Positions 1 through 7,803 of a DNA stretch of 64,000 nt are shown piece by piece. The first letter of the stretch is position 1. Every line of letters begins with the position of its first letter. The DNA is from CAWIOX01 sp963837775 (GTDB lineage Bacteria > Pseudomonadota > Gammaproteobacteria > Burkholderiales > Burkholderiaceae_D): NCBI GenBank assembly GCA_963837775.1, contig CAWIOX010000029.1:124001-188000 (forward strand), given 5' to 3'. The translations under genes and the position numbers were made by a program. Under the pieces are notes generated by a model, which made no database searches, was not told the origin of the DNA, and saw only the letters and a list, made by a program, of their open reading frames with translations.

Positions 1-29
1 GTGAGTTCGTGAAAATGGAGGGCTGACAT
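1..29 (-). CDS. paaE: Start of phenylacetyl-CoA epoxidase reductase subunit PaaE (partial)
   Basis: Only the first nine codons lie in the window; they read M-S-A-L-H-F-H-E-L from an ATG at 29. This matches the usual beginning of PaaE, the FAD/2Fe-2S reductase that feeds electrons to the PaaABC epoxidase. The position, 20 bases after the paaD stop on the same strand, is where paaE sits in paaABCDE operons. The rest of the gene is off the left edge, so the identification rests on a very short stretch plus context. Confidence 0.7.
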
Positions 30-49
30 GTCGTGATGCTCCGATAAAA

Positions 50-559
50 CTAATATGGCTTGAAATAATCGAACGGTTCCTGGCAATCCTGGCACTTGTA
101 GAGTGCCTTGCAGGCCGTTGACCCAAAATATGAGGATTCGACTGTGTTGCTTGAACCGCAATGGGGGCAGACAACGGCATCGGCTGCGGTTAATACCGCA
201 CGACGCGCCATGAAGCGCACGACGCTGGTCGCCGCCGGCGTCCGGTGTGGTGGCGCAATGCCATAGGCGCGCAGTTTTTCCTTGCCGGCCTCGGTCATCC
301 AGTCGGTGGTCCATGCGGGAGCAAGTTGCGTGATGACCCGCGCCGGAATTCCCTTCGCCTGAAGAGCCGATCGCACATCATCCTCAATCTGCCCCATGGC
401 CGGGCAACCACTGTAGGTGGGGGTGATAATCACCTCCAACCCATCGTCTGTCTCGCGCACATCGCGCAGGATGCCCAGTTCGCGCAATGAAACAACCGGG
501 ATTTCCGGATCAGACAAGTCGTCGAGTGCCGCCCAGGCATCTTGAACACGGGTGCTCAT
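50..559 (-). CDS. paaD: Phenylacetyl-CoA epoxidase assembly protein PaaD
   Basis: PaaD is the accessory subunit of the phenylacetyl-CoA 1,2-epoxidase, thought to help metal-centre assembly. The N-terminal part is a MIP18/DUF59-type domain containing the usual DPEIPVVS motif. The C-terminal part is a zinc ribbon with two Cys-x2-Cys pairs (CPHC and CQDC) near the end. I chose the ATG at 559, four bases after the paaC stop, giving 169 residues; a GTG at 589 inside the end of paaC would add ten residues. It lies in the tight paaA-B-C-D-E order. Confidence 0.93.
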   Translation of the reverse strand: MSTRVQDAWAALDDLSDPEIPVVSLRELGILRDVRETDDGLEVIITPTYSGCPAMGQIEDDVRSALQAKGIPARVITQLAPAWTTDWMTEAGKEKLRAYGIAPPHRTPAATSVVRFMARRAVLTAADAVVCPHCGSSNTVESSYFGSTACKALYKCQDCQEPFDYFKPY

Positions 560-563
560 CGGC

Positions 564-1346
564 TTACCAGCAACCATTCGGGTGGGCACGTGCGAGACTT
601 TGCATCTCGCTCAGTACATAACCCAGATGCTCGGAATGCAGGCCGTTTTTACCCTGCGGCACATAACCGTCGGTTTTGGAGCGGCTCAAGGTAGCTTCCA
701 GCAGCGCGTCGTCAACCATGCCGTCCCAATCCGTTTTCAGATTTTGCAGATCGATTCCGACACCTGCAGCACAGGCATCTGACTCGGCCGCACTGCTGAT
801 CCAGAATTCCTGGGTATAGGGCATCAGGTGATCCAGCGCGGCCTGCGCGCGCGCATGGGATTCCTCCGTACCATCACCCAAACGCACCAGCCAGTCGCGT
901 GAATAGCGCAGGTGATAACGCACTTCCTTCAAGGATTTGGCAGCGATGGCGGCCAGCTGTTCATCCTTGGAGCCTTGCAAGGATTCCCACAACAAGGCCA
1001 TCAGCGCACTGTAGAGGAAGTTGCGCACGATGGTTGTGGCGTAATCGTGATCAGCGGCTGCATTGCCTGCCAGCGGGCCATGGTGCGGCAGCTCAAGCAG
1101 GGTGTAATTGCGGAAATCACTTACATCCCGGAAATAGGCCAGCGTATCCTCGGTGACCGCGCCGCCCTTGAGTTGGGCTGCGAGTTGATAAAGCATGCGT
1201 GCCTGCCCGATCAGATCGAGACTGACGTTGGCCAAAGCGATGTCTTCCTCAAGGATCGGCCCGTGCCCGCACCACTCGGCATTACGCTGACCGAGAATCA
1301 GCGCGTTGTCGGCCAGGTGCAACAGGTAGTCAACATGGCTTGTCAT
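564..1346 (-). CDS. paaC: Phenylacetyl-CoA epoxidase structural subunit PaaC
   Basis: PaaC is the inactive ferritin-like partner that forms the scaffold of the PaaAC hydroxylase core, so it acts in the cytoplasm in the epoxidation of phenylacetyl-CoA. The 260-residue product shows the family's N-terminal LADNALILGQRNAEWCGHGP region. The ATG at 1346 overlaps the paaB stop in a TGATG arrangement, which implies translational coupling and makes it a better start than the GTG one codon upstream. Length and neighbours are normal for the family. Confidence 0.96.
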   Translation of the reverse strand: MTSHVDYLLHLADNALILGQRNAEWCGHGPILEEDIALANVSLDLIGQARMLYQLAAQLKGGAVTEDTLAYFRDVSDFRNYTLLELPHHGPLAGNAAADHDYATTIVRNFLYSALMALLWESLQGSKDEQLAAIAAKSLKEVRYHLRYSRDWLVRLGDGTEESHARAQAALDHLMPYTQEFWISSAAESDACAAGVGIDLQNLKTDWDGMVDDALLEATLSRSKTDGYVPQGKNGLHSEHLGYVLSEMQSLARAHPNGCW

Positions 1347-1639
1347 CACATGTGCCCCACTTCGTCAGGAATCGTGTAAAAAGTCGGATGGCGATAAATT
1401 TTGTCGGCCATAGGATCAAAGAATTCAGCCTTCTCGTCGGGGCCGCTGGCAGTGATCGCGGCAGACGGCAACACCCAGATGCTGACGCCTTCCTGGCGAC
1501 GCGTATACACATCGCGCGCCATTTGCAGCGCCTGTTGCGCATCGGCGGCGTGCAAGCTGCCGCAGTGCTTGTGCTCCAGCCCTTGTTTGCTGCGAATAAA
1601 AATTTCCCATAGCGGCCATGCCTTCAATTCGGTACTCAT
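1346..1639 (-). CDS. paaB: Phenylacetyl-CoA epoxidase subunit PaaB
   Basis: PaaB is the small bridging subunit of the multicomponent phenylacetyl-CoA epoxidase. The 97-residue product has the family pattern WPLWEIFIRSKQGLEHKHCGSLHA at its N terminus (quoted in part: WPLWEIFIRSKQGLEHKH) and ends in IPDEVGHM. The ATG at 1639 has a good AAGGAG ribosome site, and its first bases overlap the paaA stop (ATGA). Size and position are typical. Confidence 0.96.
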   Translation of the reverse strand: MSTELKAWPLWEIFIRSKQGLEHKHCGSLHAADAQQALQMARDVYTRRQEGVSIWVLPSAAITASGPDEKAEFFDPMADKIYRHPTFYTIPDEVGHM

Positions 1640-2649
1640 GCTGTCTCCTTCATTGCGCGTTCGTGTTGTTTGCGGGCATAGGCAAGAGCGGCATCACGCA
1701 CCCACTGCCCATCGTTATGCGCTTTGACGCGGGTCGCCAAGCGCTCTTTGTTGCATGGACCATCACCATTGACGGTGGCCCAGAACTCGTTCCAGTCGAT
1801 TTGCCCATAATCGTGATGTTGGCGTTCCTCGTTCCATTTCAGATCGGGATCAGGGAGCGTCACACCCAGCACCTTGGCCTGCGGTACGGTGGCATCGACA
1901 AATTTCTGGCGCAGATCATCGTTACTGATGCGTTTGATACCCCAGCGCATGCCCTGGGCGCTGTTCGGGCTGTCTGCATCAGGCGGTCCGAACATGGCCA
2001 GACATTTCCACCACCAGCGATTGACCGCATCCTGCACCATCGCGCGCTGTGCTTCGGTACCCTGCATCATCACCAGCAGAGCCTCGTAACCCTGGCGCTG
2101 GTGGAAGGACTCTTCCTTGCAAACGCGCACCATCGCGCGGGCATAAGGGCCGTAGGAACAGCGGCAGAGCGGAATCTGGTTCATGATCGCCGCACCGTCG
2201 ACCAGCCAGCCGATCACGCCCACATCAGCCCAGGTCAGCGTCGGGTAATTGAAGATGGAGCTGTATTTGGCGCGGCCGCTGTGCAGGCCTTCCAGCATCT
2301 GGTCACGGCTGGTGCCGAGAGTTTCGGCCGCCGAATAGAGATAGAGGCCGTGGCCGCCCTCATCTTGCACCTTGGCAATCAGAATGGCTTTCCGCTTCAG
2401 ACTCGGGGCGCGGGAAATCCAGTTGCCCTCGGGTAGCATGCCAACGATTTCGCTGTGCGCATGCTGGCTGATCTGGCGCACCAGTGTCTTGCGATAGGCT
2501 TCCGGCATCCAGTCTTGCGGTTCGATCCTGCCATCGGCATCGATCTTGCTGTCAAAACGGGCCTGCAATTCCGGATTTTCTGTCGACGGGGCCAGTGGCA
2601 CCGGCTTCAGGCCGGGGCTATCCTGGACATTAAAAGACTGAGTGTACAT
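1636..2649 (-). CDS. paaA: Phenylacetyl-CoA epoxidase catalytic diiron subunit PaaA
   Basis: PaaA is the catalytic diiron subunit that forms ring-1,2-epoxyphenylacetyl-CoA with O2 and electrons from PaaE. The 337-residue protein is a ferritin-like helical bundle with two visible E-x2-H motifs, E97/H100 (QDEGGHG) and E180/H183 (EESFHQ), which should bind iron. An AAGGAG box lies ten bases before the ATG at 2649. It is the first gene of the paaABCDE block and follows the enoyl-CoA hydratase gene after about 70 bases, so it is probably cotranscribed with the upstream paa genes. Confidence 0.97.
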   Translation of the reverse strand: MYTQSFNVQDSPGLKPVPLAPSTENPELQARFDSKIDADGRIEPQDWMPEAYRKTLVRQISQHAHSEIVGMLPEGNWISRAPSLKRKAILIAKVQDEGGHGLYLYSAAETLGTSRDQMLEGLHSGRAKYSSIFNYPTLTWADVGVIGWLVDGAAIMNQIPLCRCSYGPYARAMVRVCKEESFHQRQGYEALLVMMQGTEAQRAMVQDAVNRWWWKCLAMFGPPDADSPNSAQGMRWGIKRISNDDLRQKFVDATVPQAKVLGVTLPDPDLKWNEERQHHDYGQIDWNEFWATVNGDGPCNKERLATRVKAHNDGQWVRDAALAYARKQHERAMKETA

Positions 2650-2719
2650 ATTGATTTATCTCCTTGAGAGGTGGTAGAACAAGCTCTGAATCAGCGTTCG
2701 CTTCTCGGTCTCGTGATCA

Positions 2720-3502
2720 TTAAAGAAGCCAGGCCGGCGTGCGTTTCTCGAGAAAAGCCACGATGCCGTCCTTTGCTTCATCCGTCGCCCGCTGCCGGGC
2801 AATGCGCTGTGCCGTTTCCTCACCGACTGAATCATCGAGTGCCCGGCCGTTGACTGCCGCAATCAGATCCTTTGCCGCTTTCTGGGCTTGTGGCGCGCCG
2901 GCAATCAGCGCATCGGTCAGGGCCGCAATACCGGCATCCAGGCCATCGACAGCGGTCACTTCGTTGACCAGACCGATCGCCTGTGCCCGCTCGGCCGAGA
3001 TACGCTCGGCACTCTGGAAATAACGCAGAGCATGACGCGGCCCGATGGCGCGCAGGACATAGGGACTGATCACCGCAGGAATAATCCCAAACTTCACTTC
3101 GGAGGTGGCAAACACCGCATCGGCAGACGCCACAGCCATATCGCAGGCAGCCGCCAGACCGGTGCCGCCGCCCAGCGCTGCACCCTGTATCCTGGCGATG
3201 GTCGGCTTCGACATATCTGCCAGAGCCCGCAACATCCGGGCAAAACGGCGGGCGTCCTCGAGATTTTCAGCCTGGCCGTAAGCCGACGCTCGCTTCATCC
3301 AGTTCAGGTCAGCCCCGGCTGAAAAGTGGCGACCACGACCGGCCAGCACCACCACACGCACCGCATGATCGGCATCAAGCTGGGTGCAAGCAGCACCCAG
3401 ATCAGTGATGAGTTGCTCGTTGAAGGCGTTGAATACTTCCGGGCGGTTCATCCAGATCGTGGCAACTTGGCCGCTACGTTCTATTTCGAGGGTTTCATAC
3501 AT
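2720..3502 (-). CDS. Enoyl-CoA hydratase/isomerase family protein (paaF-like position)
   Basis: This 260-residue crotonase-fold protein should act on an enoyl-CoA intermediate. The oxyanion-hole regions are visible: GRHFSAGADLNWM around residues 57-69 and AALGGGTGLAAACD around 106-119. By position it could supply the PaaF hydratase step that follows ring cleavage, but the RPEVFNAFNEQL start and SAGADLNWMKR motif resemble methylglutaconyl-CoA hydratase-type (LiuC) members, so the substrate is uncertain. A GGAG box lies 11 bases before the ATG. Just upstream is a stub of another hydratase gene, which suggests the locus has been rearranged. Confidence 0.85.
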   Translation of the reverse strand: MYETLEIERSGQVATIWMNRPEVFNAFNEQLITDLGAACTQLDADHAVRVVVLAGRGRHFSAGADLNWMKRASAYGQAENLEDARRFARMLRALADMSKPTIARIQGAALGGGTGLAAACDMAVASADAVFATSEVKFGIIPAVISPYVLRAIGPRHALRYFQSAERISAERAQAIGLVNEVTAVDGLDAGIAALTDALIAGAPQAQKAAKDLIAAVNGRALDDSVGEETAQRIARQRATDEAKDGIVAFLEKRTPAWLL

Positions 3503-3527
3503 GCTTTTATATGCTCCGGCTTACAGT

Positions 3528-3600
3528 TCAGCGGTTCTTGAAGCTTGGCTTGCGCTTTTCGACAAAAACCGCCATGCATTCCTTCTGGTCTTCGACATGG
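3528..3600 (-). pseudogene. 3' remnant of a second enoyl-CoA hydratase gene
   Basis: Between the binding-protein stop at 3610 and the next gene, the minus strand still encodes a typical crotonase C terminus. It reads V-E-D-Q-K-E-C-M-A-V-F-V-E-K-R-K-P-S-F-K and then N-R-stop, with the stop at 3528-3530. The frame has no start and is closed by the binding-protein stop, so only about 22 codons remain. The matching tail of the intact neighbour (KDGIVAFLEKRTPAWLL) is different, so this is not a duplicate of that gene's end. I infer that a deletion or insertion brought the binding-protein gene in and removed most of a paaF-type gene. Confidence 0.75.
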
Positions 3601-3609
3601 ATTCATGTC

Positions 3610-4755
3610 TCAGTGAGAAATCGTCCAGTCACCGCTCTTCACTTCCAGCATCCGGAAGGACGAAAGATCGAGGCCCATGTGGTCGGTAGCCGACATATTC
3701 ACGTTGCCGCTCGAACCAACATAACCCTTGGTGGCTTCGATCGCATCGCGCACTTTGGCCTTGTCAGTGCCGCCCGCACGCTTGATCGCATCGACGGCAA
3801 GCATCAATCCGTCATAGGCATAGCCGCCGAAAGTCGATACGTCCTGCTTGTAACGATCCTTATAAGCCTTGTCGTAAGCTGTCACAACCGGCTTCTGAGG
3901 GTCGTTGGCGGCCAGTTTTGCCGGGATCAACTGTGCCGGAGAAGGCAATCGAACGCCTTCGGCTGCGGAGCCAGCCAGCTTAAGGAAATCGTCGGAAGCT
4001 ACCCCGTGTGACTGGTAGAGCGGCAGGGTGATGCCGAGTTGCTTGTAGTTCTTGGTGACGATGGCCGGCCCCTGCCCCAGACCGAAGACAAACAATGCCT
4101 GCACACCGGCCGCGTTCTTGATCTTGGTCAGTTGCGGACTCATGTCGGTATCTTTCGGGCCATAAGTCTCATTGGCAACCAGGGTGATGCCGTATTTGGC
4201 AGCAACGCCTTCAGTTTCCTTCTTGCCGGAGTTGCCAAAGCCACTGGTTTCAGAAAGCAAAGCCACCTTGCTGATGCCGCGCTTCTTCATGTCCTCGAAC
4301 ACCTTCTCGGCAGCCATGCGGTCGGTGTGCGGCGTCTTGAATACCCATTTCTTGACCGGATCGATGATCACCACAGCACCAGCCAGGGAAATGAAAGGTA
4401 CATTGGCTTTTTCCGCCAATGGCACCATCGACATGGTGGAACCGGTGGTGGTGCCGCCAACCAGGATATCGACCTTGTCGTCATCGATCAGGCGCTTGGC
4501 AAAACCATTTGCCTTGTTGGCATCGCTGCCATCATCGTAGTGAACGAGTTGCAACTGGCGACCGAGCACGCCACCCTTCTTGTTGATATCCTCGACATAC
4601 ATCTGCAAGGTTTTCAGCTCCGGGTCGCCAAGAAAGGCAGCAGGGCCGGTGACGGAGAGTACGGAGCCAATCTTGATAGCGTCAGCTGCAAAGGCACCGA
4701 ATGAACCCAGCGCCAGAACGGCACCGGCAACCAGTTTTTTCATCGTATATTTCAT
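3610..4755 (-). CDS. ABC transporter periplasmic substrate-binding protein (LivK-type, aromatic acid candidate)
   Basis: This is a periplasmic type I binding protein of the branched-chain amino acid/aromatic acid family. The ATG at 4755 has a GGAGA box seven bases upstream and starts a signal peptide, MKYTMKKLVAGAVLALGSFG, with probable cleavage after AFA at residue 23. The mature part begins IKIGSVLSVTGPAAFLGDPE. Lying between the thiolase and hydratase genes of the phenylacetate operon, it probably captures phenylacetate or a related acid for the Liv-type permease encoded at 24594-28499. A very similar paralogue is at 19140-20285. Confidence 0.88.
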   Translation of the reverse strand: MKYTMKKLVAGAVLALGSFGAFAADAIKIGSVLSVTGPAAFLGDPELKTLQMYVEDINKKGGVLGRQLQLVHYDDGSDANKANGFAKRLIDDDKVDILVGGTTTGSTMSMVPLAEKANVPFISLAGAVVIIDPVKKWVFKTPHTDRMAAEKVFEDMKKRGISKVALLSETSGFGNSGKKETEGVAAKYGITLVANETYGPKDTDMSPQLTKIKNAAGVQALFVFGLGQGPAIVTKNYKQLGITLPLYQSHGVASDDFLKLAGSAAEGVRLPSPAQLIPAKLAANDPQKPVVTAYDKAYKDRYKQDVSTFGGYAYDGLMLAVDAIKRAGGTDKAKVRDAIEATKGYVGSSGNVNMSATDHMGLDLSSFRMLEVKSGDWTISH

Positions 4756-4780
4756 GAGTTTGTCTCCTCTGTGATAAGTC

Positions 4781-5986
4781 TTAAATGCGTTCAATGATCA
4801 GGGCAATGCCCTGTCCAACACCGATACACATCGTGCATAGCGCGTAACGGCCTCCACGACGGGCGAGTTCATAACTGGCAGTCGTGACCAGACGGGCGCC
4901 GCTCATGCCGAGCGGGTGGCCCATCGCGATCGCGCCGCCATTCGGATTAACCCGAGCCTCATCATCGGCCAGTCCGAGGTCGCGCAACACCGCCAGCCCC
5001 TGGGCCGCGAAGGCTTCGTTGAGTTCGATGACGTCCATCTGACCCAGTGTCAGTCCCGCCTTGGCCAGCACCTTGCGCACGGCCGGCGCCGGGCCGAAAC
5101 CCATGATGCGAGGCAAAACCCCGGCGGTAGCCATCGCGACGACGCGAGCACGCGGCGTCAGCCCATGCTGACGCGCCGCGGCTTCAGAAGCGATCAACAG
5201 CGCACAGGCACCGTCATTGACGCCGGATGCGTTGCCGGCGGTGACAGAAAACTCCGGTCCGTTTACGCCTTTCAACTTGGCCAGCATTTCCAGCGTGGTT
5301 TCCGGACGCGGATGCTCATCGGTATCGACAACAGCCGGCTCGCCCTTCTTGCGCGGAATAAGCACCGGCACGATTTCATCGGCAAAACGACCGCTGGCCT
5401 GGGCTGCCGCCCAGCGTTGTTGCGAGCGCAGTGCGAATGCATCCTGATCAGCGCGGGAAATATTGAACTCCTCTGCCACGTTGTCTGCCGTTTGCGGCAT
5501 CGAATGCGTGTCGTAGAGCTTCTTCATCTGCGGATTAGCAAAGCGCCAGCCGATGGTGGTGTCGTAGATGGCAGCGCTACGTGAGTAGGCGGACTCCGCC
5601 TTGCCCATGACGAAAGGGGCGCGCGACATACTTTCGACACCGCCGGCGATCATCAGCTCGGTGTCTCCGGCCTTGATCGAGCGTGCCGCCAGTCCGATGG
5701 CATCCATTCCCGATCCGCACAGGCGGTTGACCGTGGTACCCGGCACTTCGATGGGCAGGCCCGCAAGCAGGCCGGACATGCGGGCGACGTTGCGGTTGTC
5801 TTCGCCAGCCTGATTGGCACAACCGTAGATGATGTCATCGACGGCTGTCCAGTCGACCTGCGGGTTGCGCTCCATCAATGCCTTGAGCGGGATGGCGCCG
5901 AGGTCGTCAGCGCGCACGCCTGCCAGAGCGCCGCCGTAACGGCCGATCGGAGTGCGAATCGCGTCGCAGATAAAAGCTTCAATCAT
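4781..5986 (-). CDS. paaJ: 3-oxoadipyl-CoA/3-oxo-5,6-dehydrosuberyl-CoA thiolase (PaaJ type)
   Basis: This 401-residue thiolase should catalyse the two thiolytic steps of the phenylacetate pathway, releasing acetyl-CoA and finally succinyl-CoA. The nucleophile is C90 in NRLCGSGMDA, and the C-terminal catalytic pair is H357 (AMGHPLGMSG) and C387 (CTMCIGVGQG). Length and the AGEDNRNVARM segment fit the PaaJ/PcaF subgroup, so a role in the beta-ketoadipate pathway cannot be excluded from sequence alone. It is tightly flanked by paaK and the binding-protein gene. Confidence 0.92.
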   Translation of the reverse strand: MIEAFICDAIRTPIGRYGGALAGVRADDLGAIPLKALMERNPQVDWTAVDDIIYGCANQAGEDNRNVARMSGLLAGLPIEVPGTTVNRLCGSGMDAIGLAARSIKAGDTELMIAGGVESMSRAPFVMGKAESAYSRSAAIYDTTIGWRFANPQMKKLYDTHSMPQTADNVAEEFNISRADQDAFALRSQQRWAAAQASGRFADEIVPVLIPRKKGEPAVVDTDEHPRPETTLEMLAKLKGVNGPEFSVTAGNASGVNDGACALLIASEAAARQHGLTPRARVVAMATAGVLPRIMGFGPAPAVRKVLAKAGLTLGQMDVIELNEAFAAQGLAVLRDLGLADDEARVNPNGGAIAMGHPLGMSGARLVTTASYELARRGGRYALCTMCIGVGQGIALIIERI

Positions 5987-5996
5987 GTCAGTTCTC

Positions 5997-7322
5997 TCAG
6001 TTCTGTTTAGGACGCTCGTCGATCACCCGACGGGCCTTGCCAGTCAGGGTGCGCGGAATGGAGTCATGGTCCATGACAGTCACGCGTGTCGAGATACCGG
6101 CAATGGTCTTGATGTGATGCTGCATTTCCTTGCTGATCGCCTGGATTTCATTGGGCGACATCCGGCCGGAAAATTCACGCTGCAGTTCACAACGCACTTC
6201 GACGTTGTCGAGGTGGCCGTCACGGGTCAGCAGAATCTGATAGGTACCGGCCAGACGCTTGTCACGCAGGATCTGCTCTTCGATCACGCTCGGAAAGACA
6301 TTCACGCCACGCACAATCAGCATATCGTCGGTACGGCCGGTAATCCGGTCCATGCGCCGGAAGCTGCGCGAGGTCGGCGCCAGCAAACGGGTCAGGTCAC
6401 GCGTGCGGTAACGAATCACCGGCATGGCTTCCTTGGAAAGCGAAGTGAAAACCAATTCACCCTCCTCGCCATCGGCCACCACTTCACCCGTTTCAGGGTC
6501 GATGATTTCAGGATAAAAATGATCTTCCCAAATCACCGGGCCATCTTTGGATTCGATGCACTCGCAGGCGACACCTGGCCCCATCACTTCCGTCAAGCCG
6601 TAGATGTCGATGGCGTCGATGCCCAGCTTGCGCTCAATCTCGGCGCGCATGCCCTGACCCCAAGGCTCGGCACCGAAGATGCCAAGTTTCAGAGAGATGT
6701 CGTCGGGGCTGATGCCCTGGCGCTCGAATTCCTCGGCGATGACCAGCGAATAGGACGGGGTGACCATGATGATTTCAGGCCGGAAGTCCTGGATTAACTG
6801 CACCTGTTTTTCCGTCTGGCCGCCGGACATCGGCACTACCATGCAACCGGCGCGCTCGGCACCGTAATGGGCGCCCATGCCGCCGGTGAACAAGCCGTAG
6901 CCGTAAGCGATGTGGCAGGTATCTCCGGCGCGGCCGCCCGCAGCGCGGATCGAACGAGCCACCAGATTGGCCCAGGTATCAATATCCTTCAGCGTGTATC
7001 CGACGACGATCGGTTTGCCGGTCGTGCCGGAGGACGCATGCACCCGTGCCACCTTGTTGCGTGGCACTGCAAACAGGCCAAACGGATAGTTGTCGCGCAG
7101 GTCGATTTTGGTAGTGAAAGGAAACTTGGCCAGGTCAGCCAAGGTTTTCAGATCGTCTGGATGGACGCCTTTTTCATCGAATTTCTGTTTGTAGTGCGGT
7201 ACGTTTTCGTAAGCGTGCTTCAACGTCCACTTCATGCGTTCCAGTTGCAGCGCCGCTATTTCGTCACGGCTGGCAGTTTCTATATGCTCGAGGTCTCCGG
7301 GCATGGGCTTTTTGACGGGCAT
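5997..7322 (-). CDS. paaK: Phenylacetate-CoA ligase PaaK
   Basis: PaaK activates phenylacetate to phenylacetyl-CoA with ATP and CoA, the first step of the pathway. The 441-residue protein has the phosphate-binding motif SSGTTGKP at residues 97-104, the YGLTE adenylate motif near 240 and the late TGRTDDMLIVRGVNVFPS segment (in part TGRTDDMLIVRG) typical of aryl-CoA ligases of this family. A GGAG box precedes the ATG at 7322. It lies directly before the thiolase in the operon. Confidence 0.96.
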   Translation of the reverse strand: MPVKKPMPGDLEHIETASRDEIAALQLERMKWTLKHAYENVPHYKQKFDEKGVHPDDLKTLADLAKFPFTTKIDLRDNYPFGLFAVPRNKVARVHASSGTTGKPIVVGYTLKDIDTWANLVARSIRAAGGRAGDTCHIAYGYGLFTGGMGAHYGAERAGCMVVPMSGGQTEKQVQLIQDFRPEIIMVTPSYSLVIAEEFERQGISPDDISLKLGIFGAEPWGQGMRAEIERKLGIDAIDIYGLTEVMGPGVACECIESKDGPVIWEDHFYPEIIDPETGEVVADGEEGELVFTSLSKEAMPVIRYRTRDLTRLLAPTSRSFRRMDRITGRTDDMLIVRGVNVFPSVIEEQILRDKRLAGTYQILLTRDGHLDNVEVRCELQREFSGRMSPNEIQAISKEMQHHIKTIAGISTRVTVMDHDSIPRTLTGKARRVIDERPKQN

Positions 7323-7346
7323 GGTTGTCTCCTCTCGGTAGATTAT

Positions 7347-7803
7347 TTATTGGATGTGCTGCAGTCCGGCGATGACTTCACCGCTGATGCGATAGCTTTT
7401 GCCCCGGAACAGCGCAATGGTTTTGCCGCCGCGCGTACGTACGGTGACGTCATACACGCCGGTGCGACCGGACAGTGACTGCTCGACAGCTTCTGCTTCC
7501 AGGATGTCGCCTTCCCTGGCAGGGCGCCAGGAAGTCGATGTGACAGGCAGAAGCCACCGTGTTCAAGTTGTAACTGTTGCAGGAATAGGCAAAAGCGCTG
7601 TCGGCCAGCGTGAAGATGTAGCCGCCGTGACAGATGCCGTGGCCATTCACCATATCCGGGCGCACCGCCATCGACATCTTGGCGTAACCTGGTTTGACAT
7701 TGAGTATTTGCATACCCAGTGCATTGGTGGCGCGGTCGCGTGACCACATCGCGGCGGAAACCTCTTCGGCCAGTGCCTGTGGATCAGTATGTTGTTCAGT
7801 CAT
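7347..7803 (-). pseudogene. paaI: Hydroxyphenylacetyl-CoA thioesterase PaaI, frameshifted
   Basis: PaaI is a hotdog-fold thioesterase that rescues CoA from dead-end hydroxyphenylacetyl-CoA. Residues 1-92 read normally, including N53-G-H55 and the catalytic-region D68 (HGGYIFTLADSAF). The frame then breaks after HIDFLAP, and the remaining family sequence (GDILEAEAVEQSLSGRTGVY, ending IAGLQHIQ) continues in the next frame. Removing one G from the GGG at 7522-7524 restores a 151-residue protein ending at 7347. The start overlaps the end of paaH by eight bases. It is either a true frameshift or a sequencing error. Confidence 0.9.
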
